Notes under the pieces: generated by a model
Seen by the model: the letters and a program-made list of their open reading frames with translations, nothing else
What the model was told of the DNA's origin: nothing
Database searches by the model: none
Translations under genes and position numbers: made by a program
From: CAVRZY01 sp963725415
GTDB taxonomy: Bacteria > Acidobacteriota > Terriglobia > Bryobacterales > Bryobacteraceae
Direction of reading: 5' to 3'
Assembly: GCA_963725415.1 (NCBI GenBank)
Contig: CAVRZY010000223.1
Coordinates: 1-64,000, forward strand
DNA length: 64,000 nucleotides
Shown here: piece after piece, positions 54,215 to 62,774 of the stretch
Position numbering within the stretch: the first letter of the stretch is position 1
How the letters are laid out: each line of letters begins with the position of its first letter

Positions 54215-55447
54215 TTAGCTCGCGACTCCGCTCACATCGATCAAGTACATCTGCCGGCCCTGGCCGCCGTGCGGGGAGTCGATGATGACTTTGCGCCCGT
54301 CGGGGCTGAAGCGCGGGTGCAGGTCGCAGCGCCACTCGCCGGCGTATTCGGGGGGCGAGTGGAAATGCCCCAGCGGGACGCGCCGGCCTCCCCGGGTGTC
54401 GTAGAGATAGGGGTTCTGGTTGCGCTGTTTGTCGGGATAGGTGTCGTTCAGGATCCAGCGGTTCGAGGGCAGATAGGAGCAGTGGCCGTTGACGGTCATC
54501 ACCTCCGGCGCGACCACTTGCACGTTGGCGGTGCGGTCTTCATACAGGTAGAACTTCTCCCCGTGCGAAGGATGCCAGGCCCAGGCCAGCACGTGGCGCG
54601 GGTCCCGCCAGATGAAGTGAGAGGTCTTTCCGAACGGATCCAAGACGTACAGACCCGTCCCGTCCGGGTTGGCGGTGAACATCCGTGTGGCGAAGCCTTT
54701 GCCTTCCTTCGGACCTCGCCAGCGGTGCAGGAAGATGAAGCGCGAACCGTTGGGGGAGACCAGCAGGTGATTGAACCAGTGCTTGGCGCCGGTCCAGTCG
54801 GCGCTGGGATCAGTGATTTTGACCGCCTGGGCGAACGACAGAATCAGTTGCTGCTTTCCGGAGCGGAGATTTAGGCGCCAGATGCCCGCATCCTCGGGGG
54901 CCAGGAGATTCTGGTTGGGATCGGGCAGGCCGGTGTAACCGTAGCCGGGCCGCGTGTCGTTGAGGCGGCGGAAATCCGGGGCCACGGCCCAGCGCGCGTC
55001 AGGCGCCAGCGCGTAGACCGGCGCCGGCAGCGTGCGCTTCTTGCCGGTCTTCACGTCGAGGATGTGAGAGACAAAGCGATTGCCCTGCCGATCATTCCAG
55101 ATGATCTCCGATTTCGATCCCGGCAGCCATTGCAGCATCGAGCCTTGCTGCCAATTCCAGGCTCGGCTTTCGCCCAGCTCGATCCAGCGATCGTGATCCT
55201 CGAGGTCCACCATGCCAATCTTGATCACGTCGTCGGGGCGCGGCGAGCGATGCTCGAAATCGACCTCCATGCCCAGCGCGTAGCGGCCGCCGGGATCGAA
55301 CTGGAGCTTGTCATAATAGCCGAACCAGTGGAACTTGGGCCCGCGCGTGATGGCCCGCACGGGCGGAAGTTTGTCTTCATCCGCGCCGGCCAGACCGGGG
55401 ATGAGCCCCGTCAGGCTTGTTAGGAATGCGCGCCGATTGGCGTTCAT
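54215..55447 (-). CDS. Exported beta-propeller protein, oligogalacturonate-lyase-like
   Basis: A 410-residue protein with leader MNANRRAFLTSLTGLIPGLA. The rest is a WD40/TolB-like beta-propeller with repeated blades: FDPGGRYALGMEVDFEHR, LLVSPNGSRFIFLHRWRG, and HPRFSPDGRKVIIDSPHGG. The HHRF/GHCSYLPSNRWILNDTYP-type metal-site segment resembles oligogalacturonate lyases, but the assignment is tentative. ATG 55447 starts the Tat-like leader; a much longer frame upstream overlaps miaB on the other strand and is rejected. Confidence 0.72.
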   Translation of the reverse strand: MNANRRAFLTSLTGLIPGLAGADEDKLPPVRAITRGPKFHWFGYYDKLQFDPGGRYALGMEVDFEHRSPRPDDVIKIGMVDLEDHDRWIELGESRAWNWQQGSMLQWLPGSKSEIIWNDRQGNRFVSHILDVKTGKKRTLPAPVYALAPDARWAVAPDFRRLNDTRPGYGYTGLPDPNQNLLAPEDAGIWRLNLRSGKQQLILSFAQAVKITDPSADWTGAKHWFNHLLVSPNGSRFIFLHRWRGPKEGKGFATRMFTANPDGTGLYVLDPFGKTSHFIWRDPRHVLAWAWHPSHGEKFYLYEDRTANVQVVAPEVMTVNGHCSYLPSNRWILNDTYPDKQRNQNPYLYDTRGGRRVPLGHFHSPPEYAGEWRCDLHPRFSPDGRKVIIDSPHGGQGRQMYLIDVSGVAS

Positions 55448-55549
55448 AACGGGGAATCTTGGGTCCCAACAGTAACAGTCTATAATAGGAGTCAGGAACC
55501 AATTAGTCGCCCGCATCCATGCGACGCGCCACGTGCTGATGGCTGCCTC

Positions 55550-56872
55550 ATGAAGACTTTCTACCTCGAGACCTTCGGCTGCCAGATGAACGTGCACGAC
55601 TCCGAAAAGGTGGCCGGCACGTTGATGGGGCAGGGGTACGTGCAGGTGGGGAGGCCCGAGGAGGCCGACCTGGTGCTGTACAACACTTGCAGCATCCGGG
55701 AGAAGGCCGAACAGAAAGTCTACAGCCGCCTCGGACAGTTCAAACGGAACCGCGGGAACGGGAAAGTGTTCGGCGTGTTGGGCTGCGTGGCCCAGCAGGA
55801 AGGCGAACGGATTTTCGAGAGGGCGCCGCAGGTGGGCCTGGTGTGCGGCTCGGCCAGCTACCGAAAGCTTCCGGAGCTGCTGGTGCAGTTGGAGGCCGGC
55901 CAGCGGCGCGTTACAGGTTTGGATCTGGACGCCCATGAGACCTTCGAGACGCCGCTGACGCGGCGCGACAATCCGCATCGGGCCTATATCACGATTCTGG
56001 AAGGCTGCGACAAATCCTGCGCCTACTGCGTGGTACCGTTCACCAGGGGGCGCGAGCGCAGCCGGCCGAGCGCCAGCATTCTGGCGGAGGCCTCGAAGCT
56101 GGCGCAGCAAGGTTACACTGAGATTCAACTCCTGGGCCAGAACGTCAGCAGCTATCGCGACCCTTCGCCGGCGGATTGGGACTTCGCCACGCTGCTGGAG
56201 CGGGTGGCCGAGATTCCGGGTCTGCGGCGCGTGCGCTTCACCACTTCCCATCCTCGGGATTTTGGCCAGTCGATCGTCGAAGCCATCGACCGCAACCCGG
56301 TGCTGGCCGACCACGTTCATCTGCCTGTCCAGTCGGGTTCAAACCGGGTGCTGGAGCGCATGCAGCGGCTCTATACGCGCGAGGAATACCTGCGGCGCAT
56401 CCAGTGGATCAGGCAGGCCCGGCGCGAGATCGCCATCAGCACCGACATCATCGTGGGCTTTCCTGGCGAGAGCGAGGCCGATTTCGAGCAAACGCTCTCG
56501 CTGTTGGACGAGGTTGGCTACGATTCGATTTTCAGCTTCAAGTATTCGGCGCGGCCGAACACGCCGGCGCTACGCCTGGACGGCAGGATTCCGGAGCAGG
56601 AGAAGGGAAGACGGCTGACGGCGCTGCAAGAGAAGCAGCGCGCCATTCAGATCCGCCGCAACGCGGAGCTGGTGGGGACGGTTCAGGAAGTGCTGGTGGA
56701 AGGGTTCAACCTCGTCACCGGGCAATGGATCGGCCGCACCTCGCAGAATCGCGTCCTGAACTTTGCTCAGCGCGACGACAACGGGGATTCGCTTCTGGGC
56801 AGGTATCTCCAGGTGCGTGTGACGCGCGCGGGTCCCAACTCTCTGGCTGGCGAGAGCGTATATTGGAGTTGA
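55550..56872 (+). CDS. miaB: tRNA-2-methylthio-N6-dimethylallyladenosine synthase
   Basis: A radical-SAM methylthiotransferase that modifies A37 of tRNAs reading UNN codons. The N-terminal cluster domain has FYLETFGCQMNVHDSEKVAG, YNTCSIREKAEQKVYSRLG and GCVAQQEGERIF. The radical-SAM motif is CDKSCAYC in LEGCDKSCAYCVVPFTRGRE. A TRAM domain closes the protein. 440 residues, normal. ATG 55550 follows a region without a strong ribosome-binding site. Divergent from the beta-propeller gene. Confidence 0.95.
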   Translation: MKTFYLETFGCQMNVHDSEKVAGTLMGQGYVQVGRPEEADLVLYNTCSIREKAEQKVYSRLGQFKRNRGNGKVFGVLGCVAQQEGERIFERAPQVGLVCGSASYRKLPELLVQLEAGQRRVTGLDLDAHETFETPLTRRDNPHRAYITILEGCDKSCAYCVVPFTRGRERSRPSASILAEASKLAQQGYTEIQLLGQNVSSYRDPSPADWDFATLLERVAEIPGLRRVRFTTSHPRDFGQSIVEAIDRNPVLADHVHLPVQSGSNRVLERMQRLYTREEYLRRIQWIRQARREIAISTDIIVGFPGESEADFEQTLSLLDEVGYDSIFSFKYSARPNTPALRLDGRIPEQEKGRRLTALQEKQRAIQIRRNAELVGTVQEVLVEGFNLVTGQWIGRTSQNRVLNFAQRDDNGDSLLGRYLQVRVTRAGPNSLAGESVYWS

Positions 56873-56882
56873 GGGGGAGGTC

Positions 56883-57368
56883 ATGGAAATCGAAATGAAG
56901 ATCCGGGGTCTGATGATGGATCCGGTCACCAACATGCCGATCGTCATCCTGAAGGACGTGAACGGCAACACCATCTTGCCGATCTGGGTCGGAGTTTACG
57001 AAGCCAACGCCATCGCCCTCGAGATCGAAAAAGTCTCCACACCCCGGCCCATGACCCACGACCTGATCAAGAGCCTTCTGATGGGCCTCAACACGGGCGT
57101 CAAGAAAGTGGTGGTCAACGAGCTCAAGGACGACACCTTCTACGCCCTGATCTGGTTGGAGCGAGACGGTGAAGTCATCAGCGTCGATTCGCGTCCCAGT
57201 GATGCTTTAGCGGTGGCGCTGCGACTGGATTGCCCCATCTATGTTGAGGAGTCCGTGCTGAAGTCCTCGAAGATGGCCAGCTCGGTCTCCGAGAAGGTCA
57301 ACAACGAGGAGCTGCGCCGCTGGCTGGAAAACCTCAACGACGAGGACCTGGGCCGCTACAAGATGTAG
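56883..57368 (+). CDS. Bifunctional nuclease family protein (DUF151)
   Basis: A 161-residue protein of the DUF151/bifunctional nuclease family: MKIRGLMMDPVTNMPIVILK, LPIWVGVYEANAIALEIEKV, RPMTHDLIKSLLMGLN and SVDSRPSDALAVALRLDCPI are all characteristic. Members have been linked to DNase/RNase activity in plants and are very common in Acidobacteria and other phyla, but the bacterial role is unclear. ATG 56883 follows GGGGGAGG, ten bases after miaB, so the two are probably cotranscribed. Confidence 0.9.
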   Translation: MEIEMKIRGLMMDPVTNMPIVILKDVNGNTILPIWVGVYEANAIALEIEKVSTPRPMTHDLIKSLLMGLNTGVKKVVVNELKDDTFYALIWLERDGEVISVDSRPSDALAVALRLDCPIYVEESVLKSSKMASSVSEKVNNEELRRWLENLNDEDLGRYKM

Positions 57369-57387
57369 CGGAATTGAGTGCAGCGCT

Positions 57388-57445
57388 CCGCCAGGCACAT
57401 CAATCGTCAATCCCGCAATCGTCAGTTTCCCGGGCACAACCGGTG
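57388..57445. repeat. Dispersed hairpin repeat, copy 3 (right half only)
   Basis: CGCCAGGCACATCAATCGTC followed by AATCCCGCAATCGTCAGTTT and CCCGGGCACAACCGG matches the right half and flank of the repeat at 34601-34670. The left arm of the hairpin is missing, so it cannot fold as the other two copies do. Confidence 0.55.
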
Positions 57446-57507
57446 GCTCCGTTGAATACTGGAATGGGCTTGGGTAACAAAAAGCGCGGCCGGGCGTCTA
57501 TTCAGGT

Positions 57508-57771
57508 ATGAGACGCAGGAATTGGCCCAACTGGCGCAGATACGCTGGGATCGTCCTGCTGGGCTTCCTGAGCGTTGGCGGGATGACGATGACGGATCCC
57601 GGCCAGCACTTCCTGGCCTCCGCGCAAAGCTTCCTGCGGCATTACCGAGCGCTGGAAAACTCGGGCGTGCCGACAGGTTTCTGGGAACGAGTGGCCTTCA
57701 GCCTGGTCCTGGCGAGCGCGGACTCGCCAGGACGGCCGGATTCGCAGAAACAGCCTACGCCTTCTTTTTGA
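57508..57771 (+). CDS. Hypothetical 87-residue protein
   Basis: The frame starts MRRRNWPNWRRYAGIVLLGF with a basic N-terminus and one hydrophobic segment, then GQHFLASAQSFLRHYRALEN, which looks structured. No family is recognised. The last 17 bases overlap the opposing TPR gene. The only ribosome-binding-site-like sequence is a weak AGG before the ATG, so it may not be expressed. Confidence 0.4.
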   Translation: MRRRNWPNWRRYAGIVLLGFLSVGGMTMTDPGQHFLASAQSFLRHYRALENSGVPTGFWERVAFSLVLASADSPGRPDSQKQPTPSF

Positions 57772-59080
57772 CCCCGGCCTTCTTGGCGGGCGCTTTCCTG
57801 ACGGGCGGGGGCGGCGCCGGCCAGCCGGCAATGTTCGCCTTCTCCGCCTCAAAGGTCACCATGAAAGGTTCTTTGGTGAAGGAGGTGGCTACGCCCCGGA
57901 ACTGGATGATGGTGCCCGGGTCGGCCTTGCCCGTCATGGCCTCGTCCAGGATCAGGGTGATTTCCGGTGTGGTCGGGCTGGAGAGGCCCAGCACCAGCTT
58001 CTTGGGGTTCCGGGCCGGGTCGTGACTGATCAGAGTGGCTTTGAGGGCCGGCTGGCCTTCGGGCGGGATGAGCGCGCCCTTCATCCCAGTCTCGAAATAT
58101 TGCCCGCCGCCGGTGTCCTGCAAGGCCTCTTTTAACTTCAACCAGAATGCCAGTTGCGGGTTCTCCTTGCTCAGTTGCTGGTGCTTGCTCTCGGCGACTT
58201 CGGCTTCGCTCAGGATCTTGAAGTCGGCCGGGAGAACCGCGTTGGCTTTGGCCACTTCGCATAACTGCTGGAGCCCTGCGGGGTCCTTCCCGTGATAGAT
58301 CGTGTAGGCTTTGTTGAGATAGGTGTCCATGGACTTGCGGCGGGCTTCGTCCAGGGCGCCCGGGCCGGCGTAGCAGGCCGCCCGCGCAAAGGCGAACAGA
58401 GCCTCCGGCTGCCGCTCCGGTTTTTTCTCCGCGACGATGACCGTACCCAGCCACATGGTAGCTTCGGCGTCATTGGGATTGAGCTTGATGGCTTGCTGGA
58501 GTTCGCCCTCGGCTGCCGCGAAGCTCTTCCGCTGCCAGGCCACCCAGCCTAGCGTTCGATGGCCGAGCGACTCCAGGGCGGCCCGTTCCTTTTTCCAGTT
58601 CTCCTCGGACGTGCTGGCCGGCTTCTTTTCGGGAGCGAAGATCGCGTCCAGACCGCCCAGCAGCCCGCGGCCTGCCTTCTCGGCGAGATCCAGCACATCG
58701 GGCGAGGTCTTGCCGAGAACCGGCGTGAGCAAGCTGATCCAGTACAGGGCCTGAAAATCGTTGGGATTGTCGGCCAGTATCTCTTTGGCCGTTTCCACCA
58801 TTCCGGGGGGCTGGTTGAGGGCCCTATAGGTGTTCAGATAGAGGACCATCCGCTCCTGCTTGTATTCCGTGGCGAGATACTTCTCCTTCCACGTATTCAA
58901 CAGGTCCAACTGCTTCTTCGCGTCAGGCTCCTTGGTGATGGACACGTACAGATCGTATTCCGCACGGTCTTTCCAGTTCTTCTGGGTCTTTGATTGTTGC
59001 GCCTGGCCCCAGGCGGCCCCAAGACCCAAAGCGAAAGAGATCGTAATGGCTACTATGGCTTTCGAAATTTGAACCAGCAC
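57755..59080 (-). CDS. Exported TPR-repeat protein
   Basis: A 441-residue protein with a signal peptide (KAIVAITISFALGLGAAWGQ). Helical repeats of tetratricopeptide type follow: AEYDLYVSITKEPDAKKQLD, MVETAKEILADNPNDFQALY, AAAEGELQQAIKLNPNDAEA with TMWLGTVIVAEKK after it. The C-terminal part is a beta-rich domain (PKKLVLGLSSPTTPEITLIL), ending in a Pro/Lys/Ala-rich tail. It presumably scaffolds periplasmic protein complexes; no enzymatic motif is seen. Confidence 0.75.
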   Translation of the reverse strand: MLVQISKAIVAITISFALGLGAAWGQAQQSKTQKNWKDRAEYDLYVSITKEPDAKKQLDLLNTWKEKYLATEYKQERMVLYLNTYRALNQPPGMVETAKEILADNPNDFQALYWISLLTPVLGKTSPDVLDLAEKAGRGLLGGLDAIFAPEKKPASTSEENWKKERAALESLGHRTLGWVAWQRKSFAAAEGELQQAIKLNPNDAEATMWLGTVIVAEKKPERQPEALFAFARAACYAGPGALDEARRKSMDTYLNKAYTIYHGKDPAGLQQLCEVAKANAVLPADFKILSEAEVAESKHQQLSKENPQLAFWLKLKEALQDTGGGQYFETGMKGALIPPEGQPALKATLISHDPARNPKKLVLGLSSPTTPEITLILDEAMTGKADPGTIIQFRGVATSFTKEPFMVTFEAEKANIAGWPAPPPPVRKAPAKKAGVKKKA

Positions 59081-59416
59081 TCACGCCTCCTGATCTGCTG
59101 TTGATGCTTTTTCAAGCTCTTGCTCGTCGAGCGTAACGAACCGCCTCTCGTTCCCTGTTCGCGTCGGGCGAACGGTGACTCTGCCGAACTAGCAATTGCG
59201 GAGTATATCCGAATCAAAGTGCGCGACGCAACAGGATTTGACACCGGAGTTGAAGATCTTGTTTCCAGGCCCAGGATTGGGGTGGTAGCTGGGAACCTGC
59301 TCCCACCCCCCCCAGAGCCGGGTCCGGCAGCGGGTCTTGGTCCCCGCCAGTCGGGTCTGTTCGCCCGGGGCGCCACTGCTTCACCCAGTCCCGGTGTGCT
59401 AGAATCCGCCTTTCCC
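59081..59416. other. Intergenic region between divergent genes
   Basis: About 336 bases lie between the TPR gene and the symporter. An open frame continues upstream of the symporter ATG to 59120 but has no membrane or domain features, so I treat it as non-coding. A short stem TGGGA/TCCCA occurs near 59300, followed by a C-run. I see no RNA gene. Confidence 0.45.
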
Positions 59417-60889
59417 ATGCGCTATCTGGATCTGGCGGTGGTCCTGATGTACCTGATTGGCATTACCTGGTTCGGGGCCCGGTTCCGCCAGTCGCAGAAG
59501 ACCCTGAAGGACTACTTCCTGGGAGGGCGCAATGCCCCCTGGTGGGCCATCAGCCTCTCGATTGTCTCGGCCGAGACCAGCACCCTGACCATCATCGGTA
59601 CGCCCACGCTAGCCTTCGCCGGAAACCTCGGTTTTTTGCAGGTGGTCTTCGGCTACCTGCTGGCGCGGATTGTGATCTCGGTGCTGTTTATCCCCCATTA
59701 CTTCCGTGGGGAGATGTACACCGCCTACGAGTTGATGGAGCGCCGGTTCGGGCAGCGCCTGCGCCGGCTGACGGCGGCCACCTTTCTGGTCATTCGCGCC
59801 CTGGCCGAGGGGGTGCGGGTGTTCGCAATCTCGATTGTCATTTCCATTGTGTTGGGGACGGGCGAGATCGCCTCTATCGTGCTGATCCTGTGCCTGACCC
59901 TGTTCTACACCTTCGAGGGCGGCATGACGGCCGTCATCTGGACCGACGTAGTGCAGATGTGCCTTTATGTGTTCGGCGCGGTGCTCAGTTTCTTTGTGAT
60001 CCTGCACAATATTCCCGGCGGCTGGGGGCATGTGCTGGCGGTGGCCGGGCCGGCCGGCAAATTCGGCCTTTTTGACTTCAGCTTCCACCTCTCCCCGGCG
60101 TTTTTCACGCAGAAGTACACCTTCTGTGCGGGGCTCATCGGCGGTTGCTTTCTGACTACGGCCAGCCACGGCACCGAGCAGTTGATGGTGCAGCGGCTAC
60201 TGGCAGCCCGTTCCCAGGGCCAGAGTCGCGGGGCGCTACTGGCCAGTTGGGTGGTGGTTTTCCTCCTGTTCAGCCTGTTCTTGCTGATCGGCGTGATCCT
60301 GTTTGTGTTCTATTCGGGTCTGTACTCGGATTTCCACCTGCCGCTCCCTCCGGCCAAGGATTCGCTCTACCCCGGCTTCATCTGGGATTATCTGCCGACC
60401 GGGGTAGCGGGCCTGGTGGTGGCAGCAATCCTGGCGGCTGCCATGTCGAATCTCAGCGCGGCTCTGAATTCCCTAGCTTCGACGACCATCATTGATTTCT
60501 ACAAGCCCCTGGTTTCACGGCGGCGAGGCAGGCAGGATTCTGAGGCAAGATCCATGGGGCTGGCGCGCGGAGCGACAGTCCTTTGGGGTGTCGTGCTTTT
60601 CCTGGTCGGGATGCTGGCGCGGCGCTGGGGCTCGGTTCTGGAGGCCGGCTTGTCGATCGCCTCGGTGGCCTACGGCGGCCTGCTGGGGGTCTTTCTGCTG
60701 GGAGTGCTGACCCGGCGGGTGGGAGAAAAGGCCGCCATGGCCGGCATGCTGGCAGGTTTTGCCACCATGGTTTACGTGTGGGTTTTCACTCCCATCGCCT
60801 TCACCTGGTATGTGGCGATCGGGACCGGTGTCACTTTCCTGGTGGGTTACCTGGCGTCTCTAGTGCGAGGAGGAGCAGTTGGTGCGTGA
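59417..60889 (+). CDS. Sodium:solute symporter family transporter
   Basis: A 490-residue protein of the SSF family with about 13 membrane helices. The family segments are visible: FGARFRQSQKTLKDYFLGGR (loop after helix 1), SLSIVSAETSTLTIIGTPTL, EGGMTAVIWTDVVQM, and VVAAILAAAMSNLSAALNSL (the sodium-site helix). Substrate cannot be told from sequence; pantothenate, sugar or amino-acid types are possible. ATG 59417 (MRYLDLAVVLMYLIGITWFG) opens helix 1. It overlaps the next permease gene by eight bases. Confidence 0.88.
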   Translation: MRYLDLAVVLMYLIGITWFGARFRQSQKTLKDYFLGGRNAPWWAISLSIVSAETSTLTIIGTPTLAFAGNLGFLQVVFGYLLARIVISVLFIPHYFRGEMYTAYELMERRFGQRLRRLTAATFLVIRALAEGVRVFAISIVISIVLGTGEIASIVLILCLTLFYTFEGGMTAVIWTDVVQMCLYVFGAVLSFFVILHNIPGGWGHVLAVAGPAGKFGLFDFSFHLSPAFFTQKYTFCAGLIGGCFLTTASHGTEQLMVQRLLAARSQGQSRGALLASWVVVFLLFSLFLLIGVILFVFYSGLYSDFHLPLPPAKDSLYPGFIWDYLPTGVAGLVVAAILAAAMSNLSAALNSLASTTIIDFYKPLVSRRRGRQDSEARSMGLARGATVLWGVVLFLVGMLARRWGSVLEAGLSIASVAYGGLLGVFLLGVLTRRVGEKAAMAGMLAGFATMVYVWVFTPIAFTWYVAIGTGVTFLVGYLASLVRGGAVGA

Positions 60890-62267
60890 ATCGGTCGAGA
60901 AACCAGTTCGTCCGGAAGTCGGCCTGAAGCGTGACTTGGGGCCGTGGAGCGCCGCGGCCATCGTCGTAGGCACGGTCATTGGGAGCGGCATTTTCCTGGT
61001 TCCCAAGGACATGATTGACGCGGTCGGTTCCCCCCAGATGGTCTTTCTGGTTTGGATAGTTGGGGGCCTGCTGTCCTTGGCAGGGGCGCTGACGTATGCG
61101 GAGCTGGCGGCCGCGCTCCCGGAAGCCGGCGGCGAGTATGTCTTCCTGCGTGAGGCCTACGGTCCATTCTGGGGCTTTCTTTTCGGATGGGCGCAGATGT
61201 GGGTCGGAAAAAGTGGCTCGGTGGCCACCCTGGCCACCGCCTTTTACGTCTATCTGGCGAATTTCCGGCATGAACTGGACGGGGTCATGGTCTCAATTCC
61301 GCTCCCAGTTGGCCCGGAGGGCGGACCGCTGGAGTTCCGCTGGGGCCAACTCCTGGCCATCGCTGTCATCCTGTTGCTGGCCAGCGTGAATTACTTCGGC
61401 GTGAAATTGGGAGGGCGCATCCAGATTGCGGTGACTCTGGTCAAGCTGGGCCTGATCTTCGCCATCGTGGCCATCGGGCTGGGATCGGGGCAGGGAAGCG
61501 GCGCCAACTTCAGCTCGGCCATTGCGGTGCCGGGGGGCGCAGGGGGCTTCTTCCTGGCCCTGGTGGCGGCGCTGTGGGCCTACGACGGATGGAATAACGT
61601 CAGCATGGTTTCCGGGGAGATCCGTAACCCGCAACGCAGCCTTCCACTGGCGCTGATCGCCGGAACGCTGGCCGTGGCGGCCGTGTACCTGCTTGCCAAT
61701 GTGGCGTATTTCTACGTCTTGCCGGCCCAGCAACTCGCCGCCAACAATCGCGTGGCGGCCAGCATGATGAGCAAGATTTTGGGGGATTGGGGCAAGAACG
61801 CGGTCAGCGTGGCAGCCATGGTTTCCATTTTTGCCGCACTGAACGGCTCGATTCTGTCCGGGGCTCGGGTACCCTACGCGATGGCTCGGGACGGCCTGTT
61901 TATCCGGGCCGTGAGCCGCGTCCATCCCACCTATCACACCCCCGGGGTCTCCATCTTGGCGTTGAGTTGCTGGGCTACCGTACTGGTCCTCTCCGGCCGG
62001 TACAAGCAGTTGTATACTCTGGTCATTTTTGCGAATTGGCTGTTTTATGGACTGACCACGGCCTCAATTTTTGCTTTGCGGAGGAAGCGGCCCGACCTAG
62101 CCCGCCCTTACCGAACCCTAGGCTACCCGGTACTGCCCTTACTATTCGTACTAGGTGCGGCGTCGGTGATTTTCTTCACCCTACGGGATTCGCCTCGCGA
62201 ATCGCTGCTGGCGCTAACCCTCATTTTGGCGGGAATACCTTTTTATTTGCTTCGGAAAAGGCGCTAA
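60882..62267 (+). CDS. APC superfamily amino acid permease
   Basis: A 12-helix amino acid transporter with the APC hallmark VGTVIGSGIFLVPKDMIDAV on helix 1, LTYAELAAALPEAGGEYVFL on helix 2-3, and FLALVAALWAYDGWNNVSMV on helix 6. GTG 60882 is favoured over TTG 60879 for spacing from AGGAGGAG. About 461 residues. It resembles LAT-type exchangers. Overlap with the symporter gene suggests a two-transporter operon. Confidence 0.88.
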   Translation: MRESVEKPVRPEVGLKRDLGPWSAAAIVVGTVIGSGIFLVPKDMIDAVGSPQMVFLVWIVGGLLSLAGALTYAELAAALPEAGGEYVFLREAYGPFWGFLFGWAQMWVGKSGSVATLATAFYVYLANFRHELDGVMVSIPLPVGPEGGPLEFRWGQLLAIAVILLLASVNYFGVKLGGRIQIAVTLVKLGLIFAIVAIGLGSGQGSGANFSSAIAVPGGAGGFFLALVAALWAYDGWNNVSMVSGEIRNPQRSLPLALIAGTLAVAAVYLLANVAYFYVLPAQQLAANNRVAASMMSKILGDWGKNAVSVAAMVSIFAALNGSILSGARVPYAMARDGLFIRAVSRVHPTYHTPGVSILALSCWATVLVLSGRYKQLYTLVIFANWLFYGLTTASIFALRRKRPDLARPYRTLGYPVLPLLFVLGAASVIFFTLRDSPRESLLALTLILAGIPFYLLRKRR

Positions 62268-62366
62268 TTCGGTACTTTGGCTACCCGTTGGTGGGGGGGT
62301 CGAGGGAAACTGGTCGGAGGGTGCCTCCCTGGGGGCAAACTGGGAAAAAAACCGGGTCCGGAAAAT

Positions 62367-62390
62367 TTTTGTTCTGAATTCAGAACAAAA
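62367..62390. promoter_or_regulatory. Perfect 24-bp palindrome
   Basis: The 12 bases TTTTGTTCTGAA are followed directly by their exact reverse complement. It lies in an AT-rich gap 100 bases after the permease stop and 127 bases before the AT-hook-like gene. The perfect dyad with the half-site GTTCTGAA suits an operator for a dimeric repressor. As RNA it would be a hairpin with almost no loop followed by A-rich sequence, so it is a poor terminator on the plus strand. Confidence 0.5.
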
Positions 62391-62456
62391 CTCTTGAAAT
62401 CCTCGTAAAAATGCGATAAAACAACAGTAGCATTCCAATTCGGTTACGGAGTTGCT

Positions 62457-62472
62457 GTTCCGTTTTCGGAAC
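62457..62472 (+). repeat. Short hairpin upstream of the AT-hook-like gene
   Basis: GTTCCG (62457-62462) and CGGAAC (62467-62472) pair perfectly around a TTTT loop, 45 bases before the start of the small gene. It could lie in its leader. Confidence 0.4.
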
Positions 62473-62516
62473 CTACCCCCCGCAACCGTGGGTGGCGGGA
62501 ATGCGTGGAGCGAACG

Positions 62517-62723
62517 ATGGACGTGGTGAAAATCCTGGGGGAATTGCGGCAAGAACGCGAACAGATCGAGGAAGCCATCATCAGCCTGGAGCGGCTGGCT
62601 CAAGGACGTGGGAGGCGGCGTGGCAGGCCGCCGTCCTGGCTGACGATGGCGCGGAAGCGTGGCCGCCCACTAGGCAGCAAGAACAACAGGAATCCAAGTC
62701 TGGTCAAACCCGCCGTGGCGTGA
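62517..62723 (+). CDS. Small AT-hook-like DNA-binding protein
   Basis: ATG 62517 follows GGAGCG; GTG 62505 is an alternative. The 68-residue product has a coiled helix (DVVKILGELRQEREQIEEAI) and two AT-hook-like cores: GRRRGRPPSW near residue 37, and RKRGRPLGSKNN near residue 51. AT-hooks (R-G-R-P flanked by basic residues) bind the minor groove of AT-rich DNA. The RGRPxGSKN pattern with an N-terminal helix also occurs in H-NS/HU-like or small regulatory proteins. The stretch upstream is the most AT-rich in this part of the window. Confidence 0.65.
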   Translation: MDVVKILGELRQEREQIEEAIISLERLAQGRGRRRGRPPSWLTMARKRGRPLGSKNNRNPSLVKPAVA

Positions 62724-62774
62724 CCGGACTGGCAGGGGGAGGAGTCCTGAGGCGGAGCGTCGTCTACCGCCGTG

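Noticed and set aside
54215..56320. 701-codon minus-strand frame covering miaB and the beta-propeller gene
   Set aside because: The part upstream of 55447 is antisense to miaB and lacks protein features; the true start is the leader MNANRRAF.
59120..59416. N-terminal extension of the symporter
   Set aside because: The extension has no membrane segment or homology; ATG 59417 opens the first helix.
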